This document shows positions 11,393-24,420 of a DNA stretch of 64,000 bases, one piece after another; positions within the stretch are counted from its first letter, which is position 1; the number at the start of each line of letters is the position of its first letter. A program made the translations under genes and the position numbers. Under the pieces are notes generated by a model that did no database searches, was not told the origin of the DNA, and saw nothing but the letters and a program-made list of their open reading frames with translations. The stretch comes from Cryptomeria japonica. Its lineage: Eukaryota; Streptophyta; Pinopsida; Cupressales; Cupressaceae. The DNA is taken from contig NC_081413.1 in assembly GCF_030272615.1 (NCBI RefSeq), positions 560,831,445 to 560,895,444 of the forward strand, written 5' to 3'.

Positions 11393-12555
11393 ATGGATGA
11401 CCACATCCTTCTAAATGGGTATCTATCATTACACTCAAATGGGATCCTACTATCTTCCAAAAGTGGGGTGAAATGGAAGAAGAAGACTTATACAAAATCC
11501 TTTACAAAGACCCTAAAGATGGTACACAAGATTGCATCGGTATACCATGTGAAAAATGTGACAAAGGATTCAAGGTCCTACAAAAGTTTGGGTATCATGG
11601 TAAAAGTCCTCTCGGCTTAAGAAAAGAAGGTATCACTCAACCTTTGCAGCTAGAATTAACATTTAAAAATTGACACTCGAAAGGGCTTGGTTTCATCTCT
11701 TCCAAGGTAAACACTCACAAATTAGAAGAAGCATTACAAATTATGAGGTCTAATGATCAATAAGAGAACCATTATTCCACTGATTCTAATGAATAGGAAT
11801 GGAGTTCGAACAAATCCTCCAGTGACTATGAACTCATTGAGATATTCAAAGAACCAGGTGAACCCATAGAAGAAGAGGAATGTTTTAGAAAATTCAAAGT
11901 TGATCAAGAAACAACACTTGAGGATCCCACACAGTCTTTGCCTCTAGGTTCTAGGTTGAAATCATGAAGGATGAGGACACCTGTCCCTGAATGTGCTTTT
12001 AGTAATGACAAATTGGACTCATTCATGATTGAGACAAATGAGGAGAGTGCCAATGATGACCTCGACAACTACCTTGAAATACCTAAATATAACTGCATCT
12101 TCACCCTTAGTCCCACTAACTTTGAAAACACTGAAGGCATTCCCCTTGTTCTCCACCAACTTGTTGACTGGGACCATGAAGGACCTATATAGTTTGACAC
12201 ATTCCAAAATGGTGAAGCCTTTATTGACTATCTAGGCATATGAGATGATCTTCCGCTTGGGCACCATAAGGCAGGATACACTATAGAACTCAACATTGTG
12301 GCGTATTTTGGTGAGGGTGTTGCACCTTCTAGTCATAAAAATGTAAAAATAAAAACAAATCATGAGTCTTATGGTAAAAACCACATTGTGGCACTGTCTG
12401 ACCCCAAAAAAGTAAAAAGAAAGGAAATATTTGAGGTTGAAAACCTCTCTAAGGCACCCAAACATGGAAGGCTTGAGATTCTCCTGACATCATATAAACA
12501 AAAATCATCTATGTTATTAGAGGTGACCATCAAAACAAACATTGGTACAAAATAA
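11393..12555 (+). pseudogene. Gypsy protease-RT linker with a G-patch-like motif, copy A
   Basis: Reading frames around 11473-11673 give KGFKVLQKFGYHGKSPLGL followed by RKEGITQPL. This matches the glycine-patch pattern (Gly, aromatic/Leu, then GxxGKGPLG and GIxxPI). It is followed by an acidic, low-complexity linker in several broken frames: 11971-12192, then 12298-12555. Stops at about 11671, 12190, 12241 and 12553 are all at the same places in the other copy. A G-patch C-terminal to the protease is known in some retroviruses and retrotransposons. Its presence here is motif-based. Confidence 0.65.
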
Positions 12556-12805
12556 ATTCCACATAACATATTCCTGACACAATCTCTGATAGAAACAGAA
12601 AGATTGAAGTTCATAAGTTTCTTCATAGAGAGACAAATTAATTTTGCATGGCCATATGCTGATATGCCTAGATTGGATCCAGATTTAGTAATGCATCATT
12701 TGATAGTTAGACCAGGGGCAAAACCAGTGAAACAAAAATTAAGAAAGATGCATCCACAAGTGGCATTATTAGTCAAGGCGAAGCTTGAAAAATTGTCGGA
12801 TGTCG
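12556..12805 (+). pseudogene. Gypsy RT N-terminal fragment, copy A (truncated)
   Basis: The text HHLIVRPGAKPVKQKLRKMH and KAKLEKLSDVG corresponds to the start of gypsy RT. The copy ends abruptly at about 12805, where the other copy goes on to the catalytic core. The next base pairs belong to the copia LTR tail, so the junction is a rearrangement breakpoint. Confidence 0.85.
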
Positions 12806-13432
12806 GATGATTTGTATATAAGTGTAATAGTCATGTAAGTTGTGTGTCTACATTCTTGAGAGTATTATATGTGCGAACAAGTGAATTGATCCTTCAGAAG
12901 TGAGAAGAGAAGAGAAGTGGTGTAGATAAGATAGTGTGCTTAACCAAAACTATGATCAGGCATTTGGAGATGCTATTCTTTTAGTTCATGTAATCCACAT
13001 TGGTGTCCAATCTTTGTAAGGTAGTGAGCCTTCCCTACTATTTATTTCTTTATTGTTTTGAGCAATGAGCCCTAGGCAGTGTGCCTTAATGCATGTGCAT
13101 TCCCCATTGTAATTTTTTTCATATACTACTGTAGAGTATCATCATATTGTGGGTAGGTTCCTACCATGGTTTTTCCCTTAACTAGGTTTTCCATGTCAAA
13201 ATATATATGTTATGTGTATTGTGGTTGTGATGTTTATCTCTATTCTTGTTTTTGATAATTAGATCTAAAGTTGTGGTTAATTTGTTTCCATTTTCCTTTA
13301 TTGTTGTTGGCAATATTATATTCCAAGGAAGAACACATAGGTCCTAAAGGAATGATTTATCAAATATTTTTAAAACAAACAAATAGTTTCTATAGTAAAT
13401 TTTAAAGTGTTAAATTTATTGGTCATTGAGAA
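12806..13432. repeat. Direct repeat copy 2: partial copia LTR plus flank
   Basis: The sequence matches 8378-9045, including the LTR end (here CAATA at 13311-13315 instead of CAACA) and about 115 bp of the DNA beyond it. Because flank and LTR match together, this is a duplicated chromosomal segment, not an independent insertion. It lacks the C-rich run of copy 1. Confidence 0.82.
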
Positions 13433-16400
13433 TATAAAGAATCAATAGAAAATGATTATTCTTTCATTATATGAACTATATTTTTTATTATATTTTAGGG
13501 AAGAAAACATATGTCCTAAAGATAACTTCTTGTAATAAATAAGAAAGGTTAGCATTACAAATTAATAATATGAAACCAATTAGATTTTCTCTTATAGTGT
13601 TATTTAAGGTTTAATCATTATTTACAATAAAGACAATAAAGATATGTAATATATGATTAAAGAGGTAGATAAATATATTAACTATATGTATTATGAAAGC
13701 TTTTTGAAAATTAAAATAAAAGATATTGTGAACAAGAGGAAAACAAGTCTTGGAGAAGGTTTGCAGAGGTAATGCTTGGAAGTACCAAATACATATGGAG
13801 AGGATGAAGACTAAAATGGAGATTTCGAAAAGGACTTTGATTAAGAGTTTTGGTGGTGAATGGAACCATCCAACAATTGAAGATGAGGAAGAAAATCTAA
13901 TAAAAAAAAATAGGGTTCTACTTTTATGACTTGTAAGGTGTCATCTTTAAGTGTGCTAGGTCATGTGATGAGGAATAATTCATGTTGGTTCCATCTATTG
14001 TTGAGGACATCGAAGGAGTGCGATTCCCCAAAGAACGTTATAATTTTTTCCTCCTCTTGCCTTGTGAAAGAAACTGTTGTAGTCACCAAGGACCATGAGA
14101 AAAGTTAGGAGGTGGAACCCTTCTTTCCCTTCTAGCAAATGGTATTTCCACTAGTCCCTCTTGTATGCATGGTTTTGAGGTTGGGGTGTATGCCTTTTGT
14201 CTTTAGAATATATCTAATGGATAAAGGAATGTGGTGTCAGATGTTGATGGTTTTTTCACTCAATCCTATTTAATGCTAATGCTCTATCTAGTATTCCCTC
14301 TACGCCAACGACTCTAACCCATCTTGGTAAGAATAGTTTCCAATAAGTTTTGGGGAGCTAATTTGTGTGGCTGGGCTACAAGTCACTTTTATTTTAGTTT
14401 TTATTAATATTAATAGTTACTATTCAATATTAATTTAATAAAAAATGGTTGTTAAATTTAATTTTGAAAAGAGAATTAAGAAAAATTAAAATATATACAC
14501 ATATATTAAATAATCATTCTAGTTTTTAATTTTTAAAAAAAATTATTTATTTTATTGTATTTGAAGTTTATTATTTTAATTTGTATGTGTCACATTTATT
14601 GTCTTATCGCTCATAATCAAGGGAACAATTGTATATAACAATTGATATACTTGCACTAAATTATGGTAAACTCCCAATGTGAAGGTCATCCTCAGATCTA
14701 GACCCAAACCTTGATGGCTCATTTGTAAGAGCCTCATCTACATATACCTTCCTTAGATTCAAAGACTTCCTAGTTTATATGTACTAATAATAGAAAGTGT
14801 TTATACTTTTATATTGAATGAGATCTCAAACTCCCTTATAAATCATAGCCACTGATTTCTCTTATGCTTCCATTTCAATCTATTCATGATAGTATGATAG
14901 AAAATCCATTCAAATTAAGTGTTAGCTCCATGCCAATATCCCACACAACTATCAAGTATACATAAAGTGAATGACTTAAATAACATTACATCTATGCATA
15001 ATGACTACCTAGCAAAAAGAAAGTTGTTGCGACCTTATTCTTAACATCTTCCCCATTACATGGTTCATTAAAACATAAAGTCTTTAAGTTCATCTTGATC
15101 AAGAAGAGGGATATCAACACATCCCATTCTAAACCATGGGTAATATCATTTTCCTAGTTCCTTACTAGCTATGATGATGATTATAATAGACCGCTAAAAA
15201 TCTAAGCAATCTTGTTACCAAATAAGCTACATAATCCATACTACACCATGTGTAATATTGTTTTCCTAGTTTCTTGCTAGCTATGATGATAATGATAATA
15301 GCCCGCTAAAATCTAAGTAATCTTGTTACCAAATAAGTTACATAATTTCGATGTCTTATAGTTTGACCCCACCTAATACTAGTACATAGTATCAATCAGA
15401 TAAATTGGCATAACAATTAGAACCTTGAAAACCATAACTTATAGAGACATAAATTTTGAAAAACTCAAATTCCTTGTGATATACTAATACCAATGCTAAA
15501 ATCTTATGATATAGCTAGATAATTATTTTGGTAGAGAAAACTTCTTGAATCCTACCATTACTAAGAAATGATAAGATTATCCATAAGAGGGTCATATGTT
15601 TTACAATTTCAATGATGGCTTTAAGATGAATAAAATGAGCTATGTTAAAAAATATTGTACATTTCAAATTTTTTTTTTTTATCAATATAACAAATTCATT
15701 CAATTTAAAGCTAAATTTTAAAAATTCCATATAATAAAAAAAAATCATATACATTTAATCTTTTTGAAAGATGAAAAATAAGAATATTAAATTACTTCAT
15801 TACATGTCTTGAAAGCAAGTACCAATATTTTAAAGTATAATATTAATTATTAATTCATGCCATAGAAGTATAGGCAAGAATCTTTATTTAACTTGTTATT
15901 AAAAATTGCCCTTTTAACAAATCAGAAATAAGATATTTTTTCTTATTTCAAAAATATTTGTCTTAACTAAAATATAAGTGCTAGTTTTTTAATAATTCAT
16001 ATTTAAACAATAAATTTTATACATTTTTATTAACTTTTTAAGTGATGCTCTTATCATATATTTTATGGTTAGTGTCAATAAATTAAACATACAGAATTGA
16101 AATGAATAACAAATATCACACAATCAGAAATAAACAAACACCGAATTTATAATGGTTCACTATAGAGACTACATCTACTTTGAAGCACAGAAAAACTCTT
16201 TACTGATCTCTGTTTTTCTACAATGCATACAACAGCAGTTTGCACCAGATAAATATACAAAATTGTATATTTATGTTTTTCTACAATGGATTCTGACGTA
16301 TAATCATTTCAACCTGGTACAACACTGCTGAGTTCATGGTCTATCTATGTTTGACATATTTTACTATTTGTAAATATTTATTCATTGGATTAGGATGTCA

Positions 16401-17099
16401 TGATTTAGGGGTAATTTCTATCATGGAGGCATTCACAATTAAGAATTAGGGATATGCTATCAATATCACAACTGAAAAAATAATAAATCCACCTAATTAT
16501 CCTAATCCATAGAATCCACCTCAACTATATCCAAATCATTTATGGCATCTAACCCATCAAATCTGTGCTAGCTTGATTCAATACTATCCTTTAAATTTTA
16601 TTTGGTACTTTTTTGTGCACAAAGTAAAATAATCATAACATACTGGTTTACACATACCTAGCAAAGTTTAAATTATATCTCTAATGTTGTGTGTGTAAAG
16701 GTATTATCTCATGAAACTTTAATTTATCAGCAAATATCATCACACATAATAAAAAAATTTAAAAATACATAGGATCAATCAATCATCGATTTATTAAAAT
16801 AATTAACAATAATTTCACAATCTCTAATCAATAATTTCATATTCATTGCAGCATTTCACAAAAGAACCTATTGGTGACAACTCACATCAAACTCAACTTG
16901 TATTAAACACAATGATCATCTCATCAATATTATTTGAGAAAGAGTAAGACTTAAGTGTTCCTAGTTAACATATATGATAACACAAGCATCCATGTAAGGG
17001 AAATATTATTTTTTTTCTAGATTTTTCTAATAATATTTCATTGTTATGAACAACATCCAACCTTTCATTCAAGTATACCCATATATCTATGCAACTATA
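13433..17099. other. AT-rich spacer, no convincing gene
   Basis: Only short frames occur, such as 13926-14108 plus (60 codons) and 15515-15754 minus (79 codons), without recognised domains. The region from 14400 to 17050 is strongly AT-rich. A local 112 bp imperfect duplication is annotated separately. I saw no tRNA, LTR or transposase here. Confidence 0.6.
15134..15346. repeat. Imperfect tandem duplication of about 112 bp
   Basis: 15134-15235 and 15246-15346 share CCATGNGTAATAT, CTAGCTATGATGAT and CTTGTTACCAAATAAG in order, with scattered differences and small indels. No coding content is evident. Confidence 0.75.
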
Positions 17100-17159
17100 A
17101 TGGCGGGACCTTGACTTCCCTCCAGTTTCCTACACCCTGACCCCTACCATTTCCTTGGG

Positions 17160-18780
17160 ATCTTGTGTTTTTTCCCTCCTCGAGGGTTGTGGCTAGAAAT
17201 GTTTAAGGTTGGGGAAGGGCCCCAACTAGGCTCCCATACTTTTCACCCACGTGTTGGTTCCCCTCTTCTGGAAGACTCTTTGGTGGCAGATTCACCCACT
17301 TTGTTCCTCAGTACCATCATGATATCTTTGCAGAACTTGAATTGGGGACTTATGAAGATAAACTAAAAGGTGAAAGTCCTAAAAAAATTGTGAAAATCCT
17401 AGAAGGCCCATATCCCTTGACTACGTGTGTTGTCAATGATAATAAAGTTGAAGTACAGATCTTTTTGTCAACAAAGCTATTGCTGAACTAAGACTATCCT
17501 TGGTTGGGAAGTTTGTGGCTTTTTGACCAGCTCTGGAATTGGTGAAGAAATGGATGTCCTCTAACTGGAAATTGAAAGGGAGTGTCTCATCTAGTGCCAT
17601 GGCCAATGGACTATTCCTCACTTCACAAATCAAGCTGACCTAGCTCATGTTCTCATAGAGGGTCATTGGGTCTTTGGATCCCTGAACTACCTCTTGTTGT
17701 GTAAATGGAAACTGAACCTCGACCCTTGGTCTGATCTAGGTGTTATGGCTTTGAACTGGATTCGCCTTCTACGACTCCCTCTGCAATTTTGGAACATTGA
17801 GATTCTTAAAGGGATTGCGAAATCATTTGGTTCATATCTGGCTATTGATAGTATAACACAAAGTAAATCCATGCTCCTATTTGCACATTTTTGTGTTAAT
17901 GTGGCCATCAATACGGTCTTACCCACCAAAATTACTTTGTATTCTAGACTTGGGTCTTGGGTTCAATAGATAGAATATGAGAACACAAAAGCCTTATGTC
18001 AAAACTATGGAAGATATGGTCGTCTGAGCTTGACATGTAAAAGGAACATAAAAGATAAACAATAGCTGACCATTAACTTTGAGAAGATTCATCAGATGGA
18101 AAACACAAATAAGGAGGAACCACCTAGTGCTAATAATGATTCAAAGGGAGACTCCTCCTTAGGTGAATACCCTGAAAACATGGTAGGCCCCTCACAAGAG
18201 GTGATTGTGTCTACTCTGAACAAAGATAAGAAGAAGAGTGTGGATGACTTTTGGCTTCAACCTCTGGTGTTGAGTTGCCTGTGGTTCATCCATATCTTCC
18301 TCTCTCCTTTCAGGAACCCCTAAGATTGAATCCCCTAGCTAGTAATGAGATTGTCAATGATTTGAACCAACGGGAATGCAAGGAACATAGTACAAAAGAA
18401 GCAAAGAAAAATGAAATTTTACCAAAGGAAAATGTTCCCCCCATCTTATTTGACTTAAGTTTGGAAGCGAGGAATACATTGATGGTGACTCCTAAGAAAA
18501 TGTTCAATGGTGGTTTTGGTAACCTAAAAGAAAACTTACAGATGTTGGGTTTTTCTACTACTCCACCGCAAACCAAGATAAAACTTTGGTTTGAGGAGGA
18601 TGAAAAAGAGGACAAGGGATGGGAACAAGTGCCTATCAAGAAGAAGAAGAAGAAGAAGAAGAAGAAGAAGAAGAAGAAGCAGAAGAAGAAGAAAAAGAAG
18701 AAGAAGAAAGCTAATGTGGGGGGCAATATAAAAATAGGTCAACCAACTAACAAAGACTCTAGACAGAAGGAAGTAGAATA
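17160..18780 (+). pseudogene. LINE A ORF1: DUF4283 and zinc-knuckle RNA-binding protein
   Basis: ORF1 proteins of plant LINEs bind the element RNA. The DUF4283 domain is visible in pieces. LVGKFVAF begins about 17498, and the frame at 17694-17969 gives KWKLNLDPWSDLG, WIRLLRLPLQFWNIEIL and a CVNVAINTVLP segment. This is followed by IEYE and a knuckle reading CQNYGRYGRLSLTC, in which the second Cys and the His of CCHC are replaced. The C-terminal half (18096-18780) is polar and has a long Lys tract from a GAA/AAG microsatellite. Several frameshifts and TAG stops break it. Confidence 0.8.
18637..18712. repeat. (AAG)n microsatellite encoding poly-lysine
   Basis: About 25 AAG/GAA triplets interrupted by a CAG and AAA codons lie in the ORF1 frame, encoding Lys with one Gln. 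The apparent long antisense frames over it (poly-Phe or poly-Leu) are artefacts of the repeat. Confidence 0.9.
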
Positions 18781-18908
18781 GGAGGTAGCAATAGGAAAGC
18801 AGTCAATCTTGGATGGAATCCCAGAAAACAAGAAAAAGGGGAATTAACCCAAAGTTGATAGGATTATCCCCTATTTAGGCGATTAGGGTTCTTAAGACTT
18901 ATATTTAT

Positions 18909-19640
18909 ATGATTATCATCTCTTGGAATGTTAGGGGCCTTAACAGCCCATTAAAACAACATATGCTCAAATGTAAGTTATTGGAATAGAAGATGGATAT
19001 TCATATAATTTAGGAAACTAAGATGAATAAGGATAATTTTCAAAAAGTCTTTAACTCTTTTTGGCCCTTGGCTCATTTCTTGAATAGTGACTCTGAAGGT
19101 GCCTTGAGGGGAATCGCTACCCTCTAGAACTCAAACCTATTTGAAGGAGCTTTGGTTTCTTCTAAAAGGAACTATCTCATTGTCAAAATAGGAAACATTA
19201 TGTTAAATTTACAATGGCTTTTGGTTAATGTTTATGCCCCAAATTTTCGCAATACCAATGCCAGCTTATCGAGAACCATAAATTTACAGATTAAAAATAG
19301 AGTTGATGATTTATAGATGATTGTTGAAGACTTCAACTCCCCCCTCTACCCCTCAGAGAAAGCTAGTGAAAATGAAGGCTTCTTGGATAGTGTGAATGAA
19401 CTAACTGATTTCATCAACTCCTATGGCCTCTTGGACATCCCTCTCAATGGGTCCAAATTTACCTAGGCCAACAGAAGGAAAGGGGGTCATTTAATTCAAG
19501 TGAGACTTGATAAAGTTTCGATCTCTTCCAATTGGAAGTACTTTGAATCTTTCCATCTCTAGTCATCTCCTTGCTCAAGATCTGACCACAATTCTATCCT
19601 CTTAAAATTGGATGATCTTGGGACTAGAAATCCATACCCT
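18909..19640 (+). pseudogene. LINE A apurinic-type endonuclease domain
   Basis: The domain nicks target DNA for target-primed reverse transcription. It opens MIIISWNVRGLNSPLKQ, the usual endonuclease start. ETKM, LVNVYAPNF, VEDFNSPL (normally GDFN), VRLDK and a final SDHNSILL follow. TAG replaces the expected Gln of IQETKM, the Trp of TLWN, the Trp before MIVEDFN and the Trp of FTWAN. The SDH residues are kept. The copy is not translatable in one frame. Confidence 0.88.
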
Positions 19641-21502
19641 TTCAGGTATGAATTGATGTGGGCTCAACAAAAAGATTTTAGAGGGTTGGTTGAAGAATGG
19701 TGGAACACTCCTATTGTTCGCACACCAATGTTTAAAATTACCGAAAAACTTAAAATCCTTAAAGAAATATTCAAGGGTTGGAATAGGTATTCCTTTGGCA
19801 ATATATTTGAGCAAAAGAAGAACATCGTTAATGAAGTACAAGCCATCCAAAGTAAAATGGAAGAATAAAAGGATGCAGAGTAGGACTCCTAGTAGCCATT
19901 GGATTTAAGAAATCAGTGGCTTATTCTCAATAGAAAAGAAGAACTATTGTGAAAACATAAATTGAGGCTCCAGTGGCTAAAGGAAGGGGATAAGAATATG
20001 AATTTTTTCCATCACTCCCCTTTGAAACATAGAGGTCAAAATAAAATAAGATATCTTTTGAGAGAAGATGGAACCAAGGTGGAGGATGAAGAGGATATGG
20101 TAACCCTTTTCATTGACTCTTTTAAACCTAATCAACTTTCAATTCATGGGGCCAATTATGATATGAACAACATGCTGGATGTAATACCTAGAGTTATTGA
20201 GGATTTGGATCTCCTAGACCTCAACAAAAGAGTTACCATGTAGGAGGTGAAGACTACTCTTTTCTCCTTCTCTCCTAATAAGGACCCTGGCCCTGATGGA
20301 TATCCACCTGCCTTTTTTCAAGACTTTAGGGATATAGTTGGGAGTGACTTATTCAATATTGTTAGAGACTTCTTCAGAATAGGTAGCCTCCTTAAACAAC
20401 TAAATGCCACCTTTATTGCTTTAATTTCAAAGAATGACAATGTTGTCTCCACCAAGGATTTTAGGCCTATCAGTTTATGTAATACGGTGTACCAAATTCT
20501 ACAAAACCATGGTCAATAGAACAAAACATCTTCTTGATAAAGTGATTTCCAAGCACTACAAAGGTTTCGTAAAAGGAAGACACATCTTAGATGCAGTCAT
20601 GGTGGCCCATGAGCTGGTTCACTCCATGGATTGCAGCAAGAAAGCTTTGATGACTTTAAAACTAGATATTTCTAAAGCCTATGGTAGAGTGTCCTAGGAA
20701 TTTCTCTTTGAAGTCCTTAAGAGATATGGGTTTAAGGGTAGATTCTTATATTTGATTGAGAAATGTGTCTACACTCCTAGGTTCTCAACCCCCCTTAATG
20801 GCTGCCACAAGGGATACTTATCTTACAGCAATGGGCTAAGACATGGTGACCCCCTCTCCCCCTATCTTTTCATCATTGCTGCTAAAGTGCTAGGGAGAAA
20901 TATTGAAAAACTTAGATACGCGGGTTCTCTAAAAGGTTTTAAATTTGCTTCATCCCTAAACCCTACCACCCATCAACAATTTGTTGATCATACCATAATA
21001 TTTGGTGAAGCTTTTGTCTCTAAGGCAAAGCAATGGAAAAATACCTTGGACATATATGCTATCATGTCATGTGAGGACATAAAATTTGTTAAGAGAAAAC
21101 TATTTTTTTAAAATGTCAAAACCCACCCTCCAAGCCAAAATATCCTCCATTCTTTGTTGCCAAATTTCCACCCTCCTAGACTCTTATCTTGTGTTGCCCC
21201 TTGTCTCCAAATGTCCTAATTTGAATTTCTGGAATAGCTTGCTTGAATGATTTCAAAAGAAGTTAGTTGGCTGGAAAGGGAAACTTCTCAGCTTGGTAGG
21301 CAAGATACAACTTATCAAATCTTTCCTTCAAAATGTCCCCATTTATTACCTCTCTCTATTCAAGATACCTAGGGTGGTTTATGAAAAAATTGAAAGAATC
21401 CAAAGGAGGTTCCTATGGTCAGGTATGGAAGAAAAAAAAGACTTTCCTTGGTCTCCTGGGATAAAGTGTGAAGACCCTAGAATTGTGGTGGATTGGGCAT
21501 AA
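19641..21502 (+). pseudogene. LINE A reverse transcriptase
   Basis: Visible RT blocks are LQWLKEGDKNMNFFH, FSPNKDPGPDGYPPAFFQDF, LNATFIALISKND, DFRPISLCNT, KGFVKGRHILDAV and LKLDISKAYGRVS. These are followed by SNGLRHGDPLSPYLF and QQFVDHTIIFG. In active plant LINEs the last reads FxDD; here the second Asp is His. The DLSKAYDRV Asp is Gly. The segment GWKGKLLSLVGKIQLIKSFL (21270-21320) and YLSLFKIPR lead into the region before the zinc-binding domain. Stops include TAG at VTM* and VS*EF. Confidence 0.92.
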
Positions 21503-21799
21503 AAAAGATTTAAACTTTTAATTAAGCTCTTAATTCTAAATTAGGTTGGCACTAAGGAAGAAAAAGACTGGACTAAAATTTTGAAAGCCAAATACTTCCC
21601 GAGTAACAACAGGGAAAAATTCATCAATCAAGAGGAGCTACCCATAGGTTCCATCATTTGAAATAGTGTGGCTAAAACCAGACACGAAATCAAAAGAAAT
21701 GGAAGAAAGACTAAGTTTTGGAAAGACACTTGGATGCTTGGATAGTCTCTAGATTCCCTCCAACACTTTGAGCAGAATGGGGGATATGCTTCCTAGATT

Positions 21800-22441
21800 G
21801 ATTTGAGTAGAATTGTTTCCTCTGGACCGAAAGTTCAGCCCACCACTAGAAGGCTAATCTTGAAGGAAGAAGCCAACCTCACTGTCATGCTTCCTAACTA
21901 TTCTCTTTACACTCCTAGTGGGGAGGATGAATGGATATGGAAAAGGAGTGTGTCAGGGAATATCATTGTTAAGTTTGCCTACCACCTTTTGGAGGAAAAT
22001 AATGACAAAGATTTAATATGGAAGGCAATTTGGATCAAGGGGCTAATCCCAAATATTAATTATTTTTGGTGGGTGACTGCTCATGGTCAAATTCTTACTA
22101 TTGACAACCTAAACAAAAGGGGGTTTCCTTTGGTCAATAGGTGTGAACTCTGTTATATGGACTCAGAAAGCATTAAATACATTTTTTTACATTGCAGCTT
22201 TGCTCAGGACATATGGGAGGAAATGTGGAAGAAGCTTAACATTAATTGGGTGCAACTTAATTCTTTCACAGATTTCCTTGAGGTGTGGCAGTTATCCCCT
22301 TACTCTCACCCGATTGCCAAGAGTATTTGGCTTCAAATTCTCCCTTTTCTTGTTTGGAACATCTGGAAAGAACAAAACAATATAATATTCAGAGAAGAGA
22401 AGAGAAGTAGCAAAATCTTAGCCACCATAATTATACAGTAG
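21800..22441 (+). pseudogene. LINE A zf-RVT zinc-binding domain
   Basis: A 212-codon frame encodes the zinc-binding region that follows RT in plant LINEs. WIWKRSVSGNIIVKFAYHLL is followed by IWIKGLIPNINYFWW, GQILTIDNLNKRG and RCELCYMDSESIKYIFLHC. The Cys pair (CELC) and the later His-Cys are present, so the metal ligands are kept. It ends WNIWKEQNNIIF with a TAG soon after, as usual before the RNase H domain. Confidence 0.88.
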
Positions 22442-22541
22442 ATTAAGGAATATATTAATGTGGAATCTACAGATTTCTCCAAAATCCTACCCTCTTTTGC
22501 ATCTCTGACTAAAACAAGTTTGGGGAATTCAACACAAATTT

Positions 22542-23101
22542 TTGAATGTTAATTGGCAAAGAATGATCCTGATAAATTCCTATTTGTGGCAGCCTCCTGA
22601 AATGGGATGGATTAATTCTAACTTTGATGGTTGTTCTAAAGGAAATCCTGGGATCTCAGGGGTAGGAGGCTTAATTCATGATCATAAAGGCTTCTTGTTA
22701 ATTAGTTTGGTTTGGCTTAGGTCTAGGGACAACTACTAACAATAAGGTGGAAGCTTGGGCGGCCTAGATGGGTTTTCATAGACTATATGATTTCACTAGA
22801 AGGAATGCAATTCTGGAAGGATATTCAAAACTTATTATTGACTGCCTCAATAATGCCATCTCTCCTCCATGGGAGATCAAAGAGATAGTTGGTGGAATTG
22901 TTCGAGGACATCATAATACAACATGTCTACATAGAAGGAAATAGGTTGGCTGACCTCATTACCAATCAAAGTCTTCATATGCTAGATTTACAGGTCTTCA
23001 ATTTTGAGAACATCTCTAGAGAGTTGACAGAAATCCTCATGCAGGAAAGAGGAATCATAAAAAACAAGGCGGGAAGTGGGACTACCGAGTCATTGGAATG
23101 A
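22542..23101 (+). pseudogene. LINE A RNase H-like domain
   Basis: The segment MGWINSNFDGCSKGNPGISG is the first RNase H strand, with the Asp of DGCSKGNPG. VEAWAA lies at 22748, and a final HVYIEGNRLADLITNQSL carries the usual GNxxAD-type motif with Ala changed to Leu. A TAG splits the VEAWAALMG region. The frame runs on to 23101. Confidence 0.85.
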
Positions 23102-23119
23102 GATCTTTTAATTTTATTT

Positions 23120-24420
23120 ATGCCTGCGCTCTCAAAGATTTCAAATTGTCCATCGGGCCCACATAAGTGGAGGGCTTACAAGGTGATGACTCAGTGCTTA
23201 GATGACTGGGGTCTCTTCTACAATTGGATGGTCTACATGGCTAATGACTTGGGTAGAAACATTCTTGATAAAAGCATGATGGTGACGGATGATGATTGTT
23301 CTTGGGTATGGGAAGATAAGGTATTAATTAGAAGGGTTGTGAAAAGGAGTGACTTTTCCTTTTATAAGAATAGAAAAAGGAGTGATTTTTACATTGCCTT
23401 TATGGAAAATGATTACCTCGGGTGTCGCACATGTGAGAAATATCGTTTGAGTGATATCAGGAAAGGCATTTTAAAATTTGTCCCTTCCAAAAGAAGCCAG
23501 ACTTCTTGATTTTGTTGCCTTCTACTCGGTTGCTTTCATAGAGTCTAGTATAGTTCTGCTCTTTCTTGTGTGAAGATGGGGGGCCCTCTGAAATGTACTA
23601 AACCAAGTAACTGTGTGGAATTTAGAGATAACAAAGAGCTATGGGATCTCTTTCAAATGGCGGGTTTCACTCATTTTTTCCTAGCCATGAAGGGCTACAA
23701 TAATGAGCTCTCAACTAGGGTTTGCAATTCTTGGCAAAACTCCATGGTTCCAGTTAGAAGAATCGCCTATACTCTATCATTGAACTAAATTGAGGAGGTG
23801 AAAGGCTTACAGAATGAAGGAGAAAAAGTTGAGAGGAAGAGAATGGGAGATTACAGAGGTTACATTAAGAGATTCTCTGAAAAAGGTGAAAAATGGGTTC
23901 CATTTGAAAATGGGTATGATCATTCAACCTTTCCCAAGCCTTTCCATTTGATCAATTATCATGTAATGAAATATTTTACCATAGAGGATAATTATCCTAC
24001 TATCCATGGCTACCATTTCCCCATTTTGAAACACATAGGATACCATGTTAAAATTAATATGTCTTTCTTTCTATTTTTCGTCCCTTAGTGTTTATATTAA
24101 AAATGAGGTGAACTCGCCTTTACACCAAAATTTAATTTACATAATGTACAAATATGCATTGGACCATACCCCCACCATGATCTGTATTCCTTCGGCCTCT
24201 GGTACTGAGGGTAGCTACAAGAAAACCCCTAAAATAACCCCTATTTTTTCCCTGAGAAACCTAAGGATGCGCCTATCCCCTCTTGTCCAATTAAAAACAT
24301 GGGTAAAAACTCTATTGTGACCCTAGAAAATAATTTCCTTCAGTTGGCCTTGCTAGGAAAATTGAAATGCCAAGAAAGACCCCAAGAAAAGAGAAGAGGT
24401 CTGGTAGTGAGTTGAACAGG
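23120..24420 (+). pseudogene. LINE A third ORF, homologous to a LINE B ORF
   Basis: Downstream of RNase H is a long coding remnant that is not part of a textbook two-ORF LINE. It reads DDWGLFYNWMVYMANDLG, then GYNNELSTRVCNSWQNSMV, EVKGLQNEGEKVERKRMGDY and VMKYFTIEDNYPTIHGYHF. PILKH, SSLSVYIKNEV and LHQNLIYIMYKYA follow. The same positions in LINE B read MRYITLDG, YHFTILNH, TSSLENSLEK and LHVELIVLIMKHA, so the two ORFs are homologous. The protein looks soluble and partly helical. I do not recognise its family; a nucleic-acid-binding or gag-like role is only a guess. Stops and frameshifts make it a pseudogene. Confidence 0.75.

Noticed and set aside
13926-14108. 60-codon plus-strand ORF
   Set aside because: No recognisable domain, and flanking sequence shows no coding pattern.
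18310-18742. Long minus-strand frames rich in Phe or Leu
   Set aside because: They are the antisense of the AAG microsatellite in LINE A ORF1 and have no independent support.
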